A program made the position numbers and the translations under genes. A stretch of 64,000 bases of DNA. It comes from Streptomyces sp. CA-210063 (GTDB taxonomy: Bacteria > Actinomycetota > Actinomycetes > Streptomycetales > Streptomycetaceae). The stretch is taken from positions 7,192,001 to 7,256,000 of the forward strand of contig NZ_CP102512.1 in assembly GCF_024612015.1 (NCBI RefSeq), written 5' to 3'. The notes under the pieces are model-generated. The model was not told the DNA's origin and searched no databases. It saw nothing but the letters and a program-made list of their open reading frames with translations. Below, one piece after another: positions 10,935 through 22,937 of this stretch (its first letter is position 1; the number at the start of each line of letters is the position of its first letter).

Positions 10935-12947
10935 CTAGCGCGTCCACCAGGCGGCCGACGCGTTCCTCAGGGTGTTCGTCCCGCAGTGGATCTCGCCCAT
11001 GCCGAGGTGGTACGTCGACCAGTCGTCGATGTACGACACCTTCATGCCGGCGGACGTGTACGCGGCCGTCACCGCCTCGGTGAAGATGTCCTTGCCCGCG
11101 ATGACCGGGCCCCACTGGCGCGGGGCGAGGTACCGGGTGCGGCTGAGGAGGATGCCGTTGACGGCGCCGGGGATGTAGGCGCTGGTCATGACGGAGGGGG
11201 CGGGGGCGGCGGGGCTGCCGGACGCGAACCCGTCGCTGGTCGCCGAACCGTCGCCGGCCGTCGCCCGGTCGAGGTTCCGCTGCTGGCCGTACTCCCGTGC
11301 CGCCTCCGGCAGTTCGACGCCCGCGCCGAGGCGGGTCAGCCGGGGCAGACGGCGGGTCTCGGCGCCGCCTCGCTGGGCATCGCCCACCATCTCCGTGCCC
11401 TGGGTGAACAGCGCCGGCACGCGGATGACCTCGGCGTCCGTGACACCCGTCTCGCGCTTGAGGATCGCGAGGTTGGCCTCGATCCGGCGGGTGGCGAGGT
11501 TGTTGTCGGAGACGAGGTTCTTCGAGGCGAGGGCCTTGGAGATGGTCTCCTCGGGCATGGAGTTCGGCGTGTCCTTCGGCAGGGAGAACACCTTCGTCGA
11601 GCCGTGCCCGGCGCTCTTCGCGTCGCGCAGCAGCTTCAGACCGGCCTCGGGGTCGGCGATCGCGATCTTCCAGCCCCGCGGGGTGTCGGCGGGCAGGAAC
11701 TGCACGAACTCGTCGACGTGGCCGACGTGCAGCCAGGAGGTGTCGAGGAACAGGGGGTCCTGGAGGCCCTGGGACTTCAGGAACGTCCGCATCACCTTCG
11801 CCGGCTTGGAGCCGGTGTCCGGGCGGTGCCCCATGATGATGCGGCCCGCCGGGAACGAACGCTTGCCCTGCGCGTACGGCGGAATGGTCTCCAGGTTGCC
11901 CATGGAGTTGAGCGTCCACTCCTCCGAGTCGCGGGCACCCGTCACCTGCACGACGCCGATGTTCCGGCCGCGCATCTTCTCGAACAGCTCCCGGCCCGCC
12001 TCCCGGTCCAACTGGGCGGAGCGCAGCATCACCCGCATGGTCTGCCGGCGGCCGTCCGCGCCGGTCATGCTGACGTACGCGGGCTCGACGAAGTCCTGCG
12101 CCCAGACGTCCTGGTACTTGGTGAAGTTGACCGTGGGCGCGGTGATACCCGCGGCCCGCGCCTCCTTGTCCAGGCCCTCGCGGAAGGTGCGGTTGAGCTT
12201 CGCGTAGTCGTCGTTGCCGGAGATCTTGGTGACCAGCAACTGCTGGGCGTTCTGCAGGTGATGGTGGGTCAGGAGCGGGGCGACGCGCAGCGTGACCGAG
12301 TCGGCGGAGGTGCCCTTGGAGGACTTCACGGTCAGCCGGACGCGGGCGAGCCCGTCCCACTTGGCGGTGTCCCGGATCACGTCCCGGGCCTCGACACCGA
12401 ACTCCACGCCCGTACGCAACTCGGCCCGCGACAGCCGGGTCCTGGCCGTGACGAGCTCCCACTTCTTGCCCCGCTTGACGAACACCCGGGTCTGCTTGGC
12501 ACCCGCCGTGACCTTCACGCTGCCCTGCGCCCCGGCCGGCACGTTCCTCGGCACCGACCGCACACGGGCCAGGTCGGCGGCGTCGGCCGTGCCGTTCACC
12601 TTGGAGTCGGAGGCGTCGTGGCAGGCGGCCAGCTGGGCGTCGGTGAGGCGCTTGCCCTTCGGGCCGGTGGTCGGGCAACGGCTGCTGTCGTCGTCGATGT
12701 TGGGCAGCATCAGCGCGCCCCGGGCGACGGTCCAGCCGTTCTCACCGGCCGTGTCGGTGGTCCCGGTGACGTCGACCCGCCCGTCCCGGTTCGTGTCCAC
12801 GCGCAGATCGGTGGGGGGCGGGCCGGCCGCGAACGCCGTGGGGGTGGCGAGGGAGGGGGTCGCGAGCAGGGTGCCGGAGAGGGCGAGCACGGTTATCGCC
12901 CGGCGGGTGGGGCGGGTTCGGGAGGGGCTGGACGCATGCGGGGGCAC
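10935..12947 (-). CDS. Secreted protein-arginine deiminase (PAD family)
   Basis: Converts peptidyl-arginine to citrulline, calcium-dependent in animal PADs; 670 residues. Starts at GTG (12945-12947) after GAAGGGAC. Signal peptide with a twin-arginine (PTRRAITVLALSG) and AxA cleavage near residue 41. An EF-hand-like loop DTNRDGRVDVTG follows at the mature N-terminus. The catalytic region contains SWLHVGHVDEF, matching the PAD His-x-Asp motif, and near the C-terminus GEIHCGTN, matching the PAD nucleophile Cys. Length and layout match vertebrate PADs (about 665). Role in the bacterium unknown; it could modify host, competitor or cell-surface proteins. Confidence 0.9.
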   Translation of the reverse strand: MPPHASSPSRTRPTRRAITVLALSGTLLATPSLATPTAFAAGPPPTDLRVDTNRDGRVDVTGTTDTAGENGWTVARGALMLPNIDDDSSRCPTTGPKGKRLTDAQLAACHDASDSKVNGTADAADLARVRSVPRNVPAGAQGSVKVTAGAKQTRVFVKRGKKWELVTARTRLSRAELRTGVEFGVEARDVIRDTAKWDGLARVRLTVKSSKGTSADSVTLRVAPLLTHHHLQNAQQLLVTKISGNDDYAKLNRTFREGLDKEARAAGITAPTVNFTKYQDVWAQDFVEPAYVSMTGADGRRQTMRVMLRSAQLDREAGRELFEKMRGRNIGVVQVTGARDSEEWTLNSMGNLETIPPYAQGKRSFPAGRIIMGHRPDTGSKPAKVMRTFLKSQGLQDPLFLDTSWLHVGHVDEFVQFLPADTPRGWKIAIADPEAGLKLLRDAKSAGHGSTKVFSLPKDTPNSMPEETISKALASKNLVSDNNLATRRIEANLAILKRETGVTDAEVIRVPALFTQGTEMVGDAQRGGAETRRLPRLTRLGAGVELPEAAREYGQQRNLDRATAGDGSATSDGFASGSPAAPAPSVMTSAYIPGAVNGILLSRTRYLAPRQWGPVIAGKDIFTEAVTAAYTSAGMKVSYIDDWSTYHLGMGEIHCGTNTLRNASAAWWTR

Positions 12948-13061
12948 GGGGTGTCCCTTCAGTGGTGAGGGTGGTCAGCACTGAAGAGGGCCGGCGGGGA
13001 GGGTGCGTTGCCTGTGTGGTTGCTGTGATTCTGCCGAGCGTCCGTGATCTGTGACATGGGG

Positions 13062-13110
13062 TTCGCCCCCGCCGCCCCTACCCGTCCCATCCCCAGGGGC
13101 TGCGCCCCTT
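13062..13110. repeat. Second dispersed repeat family, half copy
   Basis: The stretch with CCTACCCGTCCCATCCCC and GGGGCTGCGCCCC (13077-13107) matches the arms of the long inverted repeat at 34538-34673. One arm only is present here. Confidence 0.7.
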
Positions 13111-13131
13111 CGACCCCCATCTGCGGGTCCG

Positions 13132-13214
13132 GTGTGGTTGCTCGCGCAGTTCCCCGCGCCCCTTTGGGGCCTGCGGCCCCAAAGGGGCGCGGGGAACTGC
13201 GCGAGCAACCACAC
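13132..13214. repeat. Dispersed palindromic repeat, copy C (perfect)
   Basis: A perfect 40-bp inverted repeat (13132-13171 and 13175-13214) around a 3-nt loop; the best-preserved copy of the family. It lies between the starts of the PAD gene and the end of the beta-glucosidase gene, both on the minus strand, so it could also serve as a terminator for the latter. Confidence 0.95.
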
Positions 13215-13232
13215 ACCATCCGGCGGTTTCGG

Positions 13233-14558
13233 TCACCCCTCGCTCTGTGCTCGCAGCAACTCCCGGTACCACGCGTACGACGCCTTCGGAGTCCTCTCCA
13301 GCGTCTCGAAGTCCACGTGGACCAGGCCGAACCTCCGCGCGTACCCCTCCGCCCACTCGAAGTTGTCGAGGAGGGACCAGACGAAGTAGCCGCGTACGTC
13401 GACGCCCGCCTCCGAGGCCCGGTGCAGCGCCCGGATGTGGCCGTCCAGGTAGGCGATGCGCTCCTGGTCGTCGACACCCTCGTACGAGCAGCCGTTCTCG
13501 GTGATGACCACGGGGGGCAGCCGGTCGCCGTAGCGCTCGTGGAAGCCGGTCAGGAGCTCGGTGAGGCCCTCGGGGACGACGGGCCAGCCGAAGTCGGTCG
13601 TGGGGACGCCCTCGATCTCCTTGACGGTGAAGGGGAGTTCGGCGGGGATGGTGACGCCGCCGAACTCGATGTCCGCGCCCTCGGGGGCGCCCACGCGGGT
13701 CGGCGCGTAGTAGTTGATGCCGTACCAGTCGAGGGGCTCGGAGATGACCTTCAGGTCGGACTCGATGTCCGTGCCCGGCATCAACTCGCCGATGCCCTCC
13801 GGGTATTCACCCAGCAGGACCGGCTCCGCGAACAGCCGGTTCAGGAGAAGGTCGTAGAAGCCGGCCGCCTCCACGTCCGCCTGCTCCTGCGACGCGGCCC
13901 ACGTGGGGCCGTGCGAGTTGGCGATGCCGATGTCCGTGACTCCGGCCGCGCGCAGGGCCCGTACGGCCAGGCCGTGGCCCAACAGCTGGTGGTGGGCGGC
14001 CGGGAGCGCGTCGAACATCAGCTGCTTGCCGGGGGCGTGGGTGCCGAGGGCGTGGCCCAACAGGGTGTGTTCGGCGGGCTCGTTGATGGTGATCCACTTG
14101 GTGACCCGGTCACCCAGACGTGCGGCGACGACAGCGGCGTACTCGGCGAAACGCTCGGCGGTGTCCCGGTTCAGCCAGCCCCCCGCCTCCTCCAGCGACG
14201 ACGGCAGATCCCAGTGGAAGAGGGTCGGCACCGGCCGGACGCCCGCCCCGATCAGCTCGTCCACCAGACGGTCGTAGAAGTCGAGTCCGCCGGGGGAGTT
14301 CACCCGGGGCCAGGAGATCGAGAAGCGGTACGCGCCCACGCCCAGGTCGCGCAGCAGGGCCACGTCCTCGGGGTAGCGGTGGACGTGGTCGCAGGCCACC
14401 GCCGCCGTCGAGCCGTCCTTGATGTGGCCCGCCCCGGCCGAGAAGGCATCCCACACGGACGGCTCGCGCCCACCCACCGCACCCTCGATCTGATGCGCGG
14501 AGGTCGAGACGCCCCACAGGAAGCCGGCCGGGAACTGGGGTATCAGGTTCGTCGCCAT
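13233..14558 (-). CDS. GH1 beta-glucosidase
   Basis: Retaining glycoside hydrolase family 1 enzyme, cytoplasmic (no signal peptide), 441 residues. Seen: N-terminal FPAGFLWGVSTSAHQIEG; acid/base Glu in TINEP at residue 160; nucleophile Glu in ITENG at residue 354; aglycone-side WSLLDNFEWAEGY near the C-terminus. It would hydrolyse beta-linked disaccharides or aryl glucosides. The ATG at 14556-14558 is chosen from the family N-terminus; a TTG 36 nt further up is possible. No transporter or LacI regulator is adjacent, so its inducer is unclear. Confidence 0.93.
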   Translation of the reverse strand: MATNLIPQFPAGFLWGVSTSAHQIEGAVGGREPSVWDAFSAGAGHIKDGSTAAVACDHVHRYPEDVALLRDLGVGAYRFSISWPRVNSPGGLDFYDRLVDELIGAGVRPVPTLFHWDLPSSLEEAGGWLNRDTAERFAEYAAVVAARLGDRVTKWITINEPAEHTLLGHALGTHAPGKQLMFDALPAAHHQLLGHGLAVRALRAAGVTDIGIANSHGPTWAASQEQADVEAAGFYDLLLNRLFAEPVLLGEYPEGIGELMPGTDIESDLKVISEPLDWYGINYYAPTRVGAPEGADIEFGGVTIPAELPFTVKEIEGVPTTDFGWPVVPEGLTELLTGFHERYGDRLPPVVITENGCSYEGVDDQERIAYLDGHIRALHRASEAGVDVRGYFVWSLLDNFEWAEGYARRFGLVHVDFETLERTPKASYAWYRELLRAQSEG

Positions 14559-14635
14559 GGGCGGATCATCCGTACCAGGAGTAAAGGAAGTCAACGCCCG
14601 AGGGTGAAAGGCCCGTTACGTGCTGTGGGGCCCGC

Positions 14636-14902
14636 TCACGCCCCCTCCTTCAGCACCCTCCTGATCAGCTCCCGCTGCTCGTCCGACAGGCGGGGATCCG
14701 CGCAGTACACAGTCCTCCCATCCACCGTGATCTCGTACGCGAAGCCGTCCGGTACGCCGAGGGGCGGGGTGCCCCGGCCGGCGGCGAGGGCCCGCTCGGC
14801 CAGGGTGTGCCAGTCGGGGGCGTCGGGCCGCCCGGCGGTGTCCACCGCCGCGTGCCGCTCGATGCCCGCGAAACCGCCCGTGCGCCGCACTTGAATACGC
14901 AT
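14636..14902 (-). CDS. Emfourin-type protease inhibitor
   Basis: 88-residue protein of the protealysin-inhibitor (emfourin) family. These genes sit next to genes of protealysin-like M4 metalloproteases and the product blocks that protease inside the cell. Seen: N-terminal IQVRRTGGFAGI and the closing segment LSDEQRELIRRVL. It follows the M4 gene on the same strand with a gap of 20 nt, so the two form an enzyme-inhibitor operon. The function is known for the family; the pairing is seen here. Confidence 0.88.
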   Translation of the reverse strand: MRIQVRRTGGFAGIERHAAVDTAGRPDAPDWHTLAERALAAGRGTPPLGVPDGFAYEITVDGRTVYCADPRLSDEQRELIRRVLKEGA

Positions 14903-14922
14903 GGGTCCTGTCTAGTACGGAA

Positions 14923-18125
<3,203 letters not shown>

Positions 18126-18147
18126 CCAGCCTGACCGGCGGTTTGAA

Positions 18148-18180
18148 GGCCCCGTTCACCGCATATCGGTGGGCGGGGCC
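18148..18180 (+). terminator. leuA terminator
   Basis: 14-bp near-perfect stem (18148-18161 with 18167-18180, two G-U pairs) and a 5-nt loop, 22 nt after the leuA stop. Confidence 0.85.
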
Positions 18181-18342
18181 CGTCGTTTACCGGCCAAACC
18201 CTGTGCGGGTCCCGGGAAGGCCTCGTCCGGAGTACTGACTGTGCCTCAACAATGTGGCTAACATCACGCAAGCGCGGCGACGTTGCCGAGGGGGCACTTC
18301 CCGCGCCCAAGGGGCAGTGTGGGGGAGTTACGGAGGTGCGAC

Positions 18343-19074
18343 GTGCTGCCAGGACGGGACCCCATCGGCCGTGCCGCCGCGCTCGCCCGCGTCGGGACCA
18401 CCGGCCGTGTCACCGGGCTCTCGCGGGTCATGGGCACCCGGATCGCGTGGACCGGTGTCGGTGACGGCGAGTTCTTCTGCCCGGGCTGCGGAGGTGACCG
18501 CAACTACCAGCGCCTCACCGGCCGCCGCCGCTTCATCCTCCTCGGCGTCCCCGTCCTGCCCCGCGGCGAGACCGGCCCGGTGGTGGAATGCGCGGCCTGC
18601 CGCCACCACTACGCCACGGACGTCCTCGACCACCCCACCACCACCCGCTTCTCGGCGATGCTCCGCGACGCCGTCCACACGGTCGCCCTCGCCGTCCTGG
18701 CGACGGACGGCACCTGCACCCGCCCGTCCCTGTCGGTCGCCGCGACCGCCGTACGCTCCGCCGGCTTCGACGACTGCACCGAGGAGCAGCTCGGCGCCCT
18801 GGTCGAGGCCCTCGCCGCCGACACCGGCCGCGTCTACGGGGAGCCGTGCGGACCCGGCCTGGCCATAGAGCTCCACGAGGCCCTGGACCCCCTCGCCCCC
18901 CACCTCGCCCCGACCGGCCGCGAGGCGATCCTCCTCCAGGGCGCGCGGATCGCCCTGGCGGACGGGCCGTACACCCCCGCGGAGAGAGACGTCCTCTTCA
19001 CGGTGGGGGCGGCGCTGACGATCTGCGGGGACGATGTGACGCGGTTGCTGGCGACGGCACGGACGCCGTCGTAA
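18343..19074 (+). CDS. Zinc-ribbon plus TerB-like domain protein
   Basis: 243 residues. A zinc ribbon near residues 40-90 (FFCPGCGG and later CAACRHHY give the four cysteines) is followed by an all-helical TerB-type domain, with acidic clusters such as FDDCTEEQLGALVEAL and ALADGPYTPAERDVLFTVG, the hallmark of TerB/YfcZ-like metal-binding helical bundles. Annotated elsewhere as a tellurite-resistance TerB family protein; no other ter gene is here, so resistance is doubtful. GTG start (18343) with GGAGG 6 nt upstream. Its stop codon lies in a short tandem repeat. Confidence 0.85.
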   Translation: MLPGRDPIGRAAALARVGTTGRVTGLSRVMGTRIAWTGVGDGEFFCPGCGGDRNYQRLTGRRRFILLGVPVLPRGETGPVVECAACRHHYATDVLDHPTTTRFSAMLRDAVHTVALAVLATDGTCTRPSLSVAATAVRSAGFDDCTEEQLGALVEALAADTGRVYGEPCGPGLAIELHEALDPLAPHLAPTGREAILLQGARIALADGPYTPAERDVLFTVGAALTICGDDVTRLLATARTPS

Positions 19075-19108
19075 CCGTCACCGTCGTAACCCACCGTCGT
19101 AACCGTCA
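19066..19108 (+). repeat. Tandem repeat over the TerB-like gene stop codon
   Basis: Three copies of CCGTCGTAACC(GT)CA at 19066-19080, 19081-19093 and 19094-19108. The first contains the TAA stop (19072-19074), and each later copy repeats it. Degenerate copies continue to about 19125. Confidence 0.9.
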
Positions 19109-19275
19109 CCGACGTCACCGTCGGCAGCCGGCGTTCATACATACGCACTTGTTGCATACGTGCGCGGTTCGCAGTCACCCATGTGCTTCGATCGCCGTCG
19201 TGTGCGCCGTATGGGCCACGCGGTGGTGGGGATCGTCGCCTGAGACACCCCCCCCACGGCACTGTGAGGTCCCTT

Positions 19276-20649
19276 GTGACGAAGACCGACACGGCTCCCT
19301 CCGCTCCAGGAGCGCTCCCGCTCATCGGCCACGCGGGCCGGCTGGCCCGCGACCGGCTGGGCTTCCTCGAAGAGCTGCGTGCCCTGGGGCCGGTCGTACG
19401 GATCCGGCTGGGGCGCACCCCGGTGCACGTCGTCAACGCTCCCGAACTCGTCCAGCGGATGCTGGTGGCGGGCAACGGAGTGGAGTTCGACAAGGGCGGC
19501 CCCTTCTTCGACCAGGCCGCCCAGCTCGTGGGGGACGGTCTCTCCACCTCCCTGGCCGGACCCCACCGGCCGATGCGCGCCACGTTGCGGCCTGTGTTCG
19601 CCCGCCGGCGGCTGCCCCACCACACCGAGCGGTTCCAGGACTGCGCGCTCGAGGTGTCCTCGGCGTGGCGGCCCGGCCAGGTCGTCGAGCCGTACACGGA
19701 GATGAAGCGCTTCGCGGTCGCCGTCCTCGCCCGGACCCTCTTCCTCGCCCCCGAGGACCGGCAGGCCGTCGAGGCCGTCCAGCGCAATGTGCCGCTGATG
19801 CTCTCCGCCCTGGCGACTCACATGATGGTGCCCGGCAGCAACCGCCTGCCGACCCCCGAGAACCTGCGGTACGCGCGGGCGGCCCGCGAGACCCGCGAGG
19901 CGGTCGACACGATGGTCCGGCGCCGGATGAGCGATCCCACCGACCACCACGACCTGATGTCGGCCCTCGTGCCCCCCGACTGCCCGGACGCCCACACCGA
20001 GCAGGAGGTGTTCGACCAGGTCATCACGTTCTTCATCGGCGGCACCGAGACCATGGCGTCGCTGCTGTCCTGGACCCTGCACCTGCTGAGCGTCCACCCC
20101 CGGGCGTACGAGCGGGTGGAGGCCGAGCTGGACGAGGTGCTCGGCGACCGGCCCGTCACCCTCCAGGACCTGTCCCGGCTGACCTTCATGAAGCGGGTGA
20201 TCAACGAGTCGCTGCGCCTGCACCCGCCCGTGTGGCTGCTCAGCCGCGTCACCCTCGTCGACACCGAACTGGGCGGCCACCCGCTCCCCGCCGGGGCGGG
20301 GCTGCTCTTCAGCCCCTACGCCCTCCACCGGGACCCGGCCGTCTTCGCCGAGCCCGAGCGGTTCGACCCCGACCGCTGGATCGAGAACCGCATCGAACGC
20401 CGCCACCGGGAGGCGTTCATCCCCTTCGGCGCGGGCACCCGCAGATGCATCGGCGACGCGTTCGGGCTCGCCGAGGCACAGGTGGCCCTCGCGGTGATCC
20501 TCCGCCGCTGGCGGGTACGGCCACAGCCGGGCACCACCCCCGAGCCGCTGCTGCGGATGACCATGCGGCCGCAGGGCGCACGGGTCATCCTCGACCACCG
20601 GCCGGACCGGGCTCCCTCCGCCGAGGCGCGCGTACTCCCCAGGGAGTAG
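19276..20649 (+). CDS. Cytochrome P450
   Basis: Heme monooxygenase, soluble, 457 residues. Seen: I-helix oxygen-binding motif GGTETMAS, ExxR as ESLR, PERF-type block PERFDPDRW, and the heme-cysteine loop FGAGTRRCIG with Cys391. Substrate unknown; the sequence style is like terpenoid- or fatty-acid-oxidising Streptomyces P450s. No ferredoxin or terpene synthase lies beside it. The GTG at 19276 is preferred because GAGG sits 6 nt upstream; another GTG at 19264 has no binding site. The MMPL exporter follows but with its own ribosome site. Confidence 0.94.
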   Translation: MTKTDTAPSAPGALPLIGHAGRLARDRLGFLEELRALGPVVRIRLGRTPVHVVNAPELVQRMLVAGNGVEFDKGGPFFDQAAQLVGDGLSTSLAGPHRPMRATLRPVFARRRLPHHTERFQDCALEVSSAWRPGQVVEPYTEMKRFAVAVLARTLFLAPEDRQAVEAVQRNVPLMLSALATHMMVPGSNRLPTPENLRYARAARETREAVDTMVRRRMSDPTDHHDLMSALVPPDCPDAHTEQEVFDQVITFFIGGTETMASLLSWTLHLLSVHPRAYERVEAELDEVLGDRPVTLQDLSRLTFMKRVINESLRLHPPVWLLSRVTLVDTELGGHPLPAGAGLLFSPYALHRDPAVFAEPERFDPDRWIENRIERRHREAFIPFGAGTRRCIGDAFGLAEAQVALAVILRRWRVRPQPGTTPEPLLRMTMRPQGARVILDHRPDRAPSAEARVLPRE

Positions 20650-20772
20650 TACGGCCGCCGTACCGCCCCGGGCAGTACCGCTCAACTCGCCCTCAGGCGC
20701 GACGAATCGGCCCTCCTCCGCCGGGAGTCTGGTGAACGTCCAGACCACCCGTCGAGGAGGGGGGACCCCGTC

Positions 20773-22872
20773 ATGGGGCCCGGAGAGACAAACGTACGTA
20801 CGCGGCGGCGAGCCGTGCCCTGGCTGGTGCTCGGGTTGTGGGTGGTGTTGCTCGCGGTGGTCGGGCCGTTCGCGTCGCAGCTGTCCGAGGTGCAGAACAA
20901 CCGGGAGGTGGACTATCTCCCGGCGAGCGCGGACTCGACTCAAGCGGCCAAAATCCAGGACCGGTTGCCCGGGGGTGACACGACCGAGCTGGTGCTCGTG
21001 TATCACCGGGAGGGCGGGTTGACCGCCGCCGACCGGGCCGCCGCCGACGCGCAGGTCGCGGAGATCGGGGAGCGGGACCGGCTGGTCGCGGAGCCTGAGG
21101 GGGTGCCGTCGCAGGACGGGGACACCCTCATGTATCCGGTCGCGAGCAACGGGCCCGGAACCGACAAGGAGCTGCGGGACGCGTTCGTCGAGCGGGTGCG
21201 GGAAGTCGCCCACAGCGAGGGAGGGCTGACGGTCGAGGTGGGTGGGCCGGGGGCCCTCGTCTCCGATGTGGGTGCGGTCTACGGGTCGCTCGGCGGGCCG
21301 GTGCTGTACACCACCGTCGCGGTCGTCGCCGTACTGCTGATCATCATCTACCGGAGTCCCGTGCTGTGGCTGGTGCCGCTCCTCGTGGCCGGGGTCGCGG
21401 ACTTCATGTCGATGGGCGTGGCGTACGGGCTGAACCAGGTCTTCGGGACGACCGTGTCGGGGCAGAGCTCGGCGATGATGACGATCCTGGTCTTCGGGGC
21501 GGGGACGGACTACGCGCTGCTGGTCGTCTCCCGCTACCGCGAGGAGCTGCGGCGGATCGAGCGGCCGTACGAGGCGATGAGGGCCGCTCTGCGGGGCTGC
21601 GGGCCCGCCGTGCTCGCCTCCTCCGGGACGGTCGCCGCCGGGTTGCTGTGTCTGCTGGCCGCCGACCTGAACAGCAGCCGGGGGATGGGACCGCTCGGGA
21701 CGGTCGGCGTGCTGTGCGCCCTCCTCGCCATGATCACCCTGCTGCCGGCGATCCTCGTCCTCCTGGGGCGGCGGGTGTTCTGGCCGCTCGTGCCGGCGTA
21801 CGGCAGTGAGCCGAAGCAGCGGCGGAGCCTGTTCTCGGCGATGGGGTCGTCCGCGGGGCGGCGGCCGCTGGTCGTGCTGGCGGGCGGGGCCGTCCTGCTG
21901 GGCACCCTCGCGCTCGGCACGCTGAACCTGCCCGGGTCGCTCAAGCAGGAGGACGCCTTCGTCGACAGGCCCGAGTCGATCGCGGCCATGGAGACCCTTG
22001 CCAAGGCCTATCCCGGGCAGAGCACCCAGCCGATCTCGGTGATCACACCGACCGGGCGGGCCGACGCCACGCTCGCGGAGATCGAGGGGCATGAGGGAGT
22101 CGCGGCGGTCGAGCGGGGCCGCAGTGGGGGCGGCTGGACCGAGATCTCCGTCGTAGCGAAGAGCGCGCCGCAGTCGGCCGCCGAGACGACCACCATCAAG
22201 TCGCTGCGGGACCGGCTGCCGGAGTCCTACATCGGCGGGCCCAGTGCCGAGCAGCTCGACCTGAAGGACACCAACGCCCGGGACCGGCTCGTCGTCGTAC
22301 CGATCGTGCTCGTGTCCGTCCTGCTCATCCTCGTCGCGCTGCTGCGGAGCCTGGTCGCGCCGCTGCTGCTCGTCGTCGCCGTGGTCGCGGTGTGGGCGGC
22401 CGCGCTCGGCATCGGTGGGCTGGTCTTCGGGCCGGTGTTCGGATTCGAGGGGACCGATTCGGGGCTCGGGCTGCTGTCCTTCGTCTTCCTCGTCGCCCTC
22501 GGGGTCGACTACGGCATCTTCCTCATGCACCGGATGCGCGAGGAGTCCCTCGCCGGCGCCGAACCGGCCGCCGCCGCGCTCACCGCGCTGCGGACGACAG
22601 GAGGGGTCATCGCCTCCGCCGGGCTCGTCCTGGCCGCGACCTTCGCCGTGCTGCTGAACATGGGGCTCGTCCAACTCGTCCAGCTGGGCTTCGTCATCGC
22701 GGTCGGCGTGCTCCTCGACACCTTCCTCGTCCGTACGTACCTCGTGACCAGCGCGAGCGTGGCGCTGCGGCGGAAGATGTGGTGGCCCGGACGGCTCTCC
22801 CGGGAGCCGGCGGGGCCCGTGGAGCCGCCGCCGGGTGAGGCGACGGACCGGGAGCGCGTGGTAGTTGGCTGA
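20773..22872 (+). CDS. MMPL/RND-type membrane exporter
   Basis: Large integral membrane protein of the MMPL (YdfJ-like) branch of the RND superfamily, 699 residues, likely exporting lipids, drugs or secondary metabolites. Two pseudo-symmetrical halves: each has one N-terminal helix, an exterior loop and a bundle of five helices. The conserved membrane aspartates sit in GAGTDYALLVVSRYREE and GVDYGIFLMHRMREE. Strong ribosome site (GAGGAGGGGG) before the ATG at 20773. It lies between the P450 and a two-component system that could control it; the link is only positional. Confidence 0.92.
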   Translation: MGPGETNVRTRRRAVPWLVLGLWVVLLAVVGPFASQLSEVQNNREVDYLPASADSTQAAKIQDRLPGGDTTELVLVYHREGGLTAADRAAADAQVAEIGERDRLVAEPEGVPSQDGDTLMYPVASNGPGTDKELRDAFVERVREVAHSEGGLTVEVGGPGALVSDVGAVYGSLGGPVLYTTVAVVAVLLIIIYRSPVLWLVPLLVAGVADFMSMGVAYGLNQVFGTTVSGQSSAMMTILVFGAGTDYALLVVSRYREELRRIERPYEAMRAALRGCGPAVLASSGTVAAGLLCLLAADLNSSRGMGPLGTVGVLCALLAMITLLPAILVLLGRRVFWPLVPAYGSEPKQRRSLFSAMGSSAGRRPLVVLAGGAVLLGTLALGTLNLPGSLKQEDAFVDRPESIAAMETLAKAYPGQSTQPISVITPTGRADATLAEIEGHEGVAAVERGRSGGGWTEISVVAKSAPQSAAETTTIKSLRDRLPESYIGGPSAEQLDLKDTNARDRLVVVPIVLVSVLLILVALLRSLVAPLLLVVAVVAVWAAALGIGGLVFGPVFGFEGTDSGLGLLSFVFLVALGVDYGIFLMHRMREESLAGAEPAAAALTALRTTGGVIASAGLVLAATFAVLLNMGLVQLVQLGFVIAVGVLLDTFLVRTYLVTSASVALRRKMWWPGRLSREPAGPVEPPPGEATDRERVVVG

Positions 22873-22937
22873 GCGCCAGGAGTACGACTGGGGTGCCCCT
22901 CTCCCGGAGGGGCACCTTCCTGACGGAGGATGAGGCC

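Noticed and set aside
10420..12678. Alternative long minus-strand frame through the PAD gene
   Set aside because: Out of frame with the PAD motifs; the product is Arg/Gly-rich shadow sequence.
18343..19074. Tellurite-resistance operon
   Set aside because: A single TerB-like domain with a zinc ribbon and no other ter genes; the name would overstate its role.
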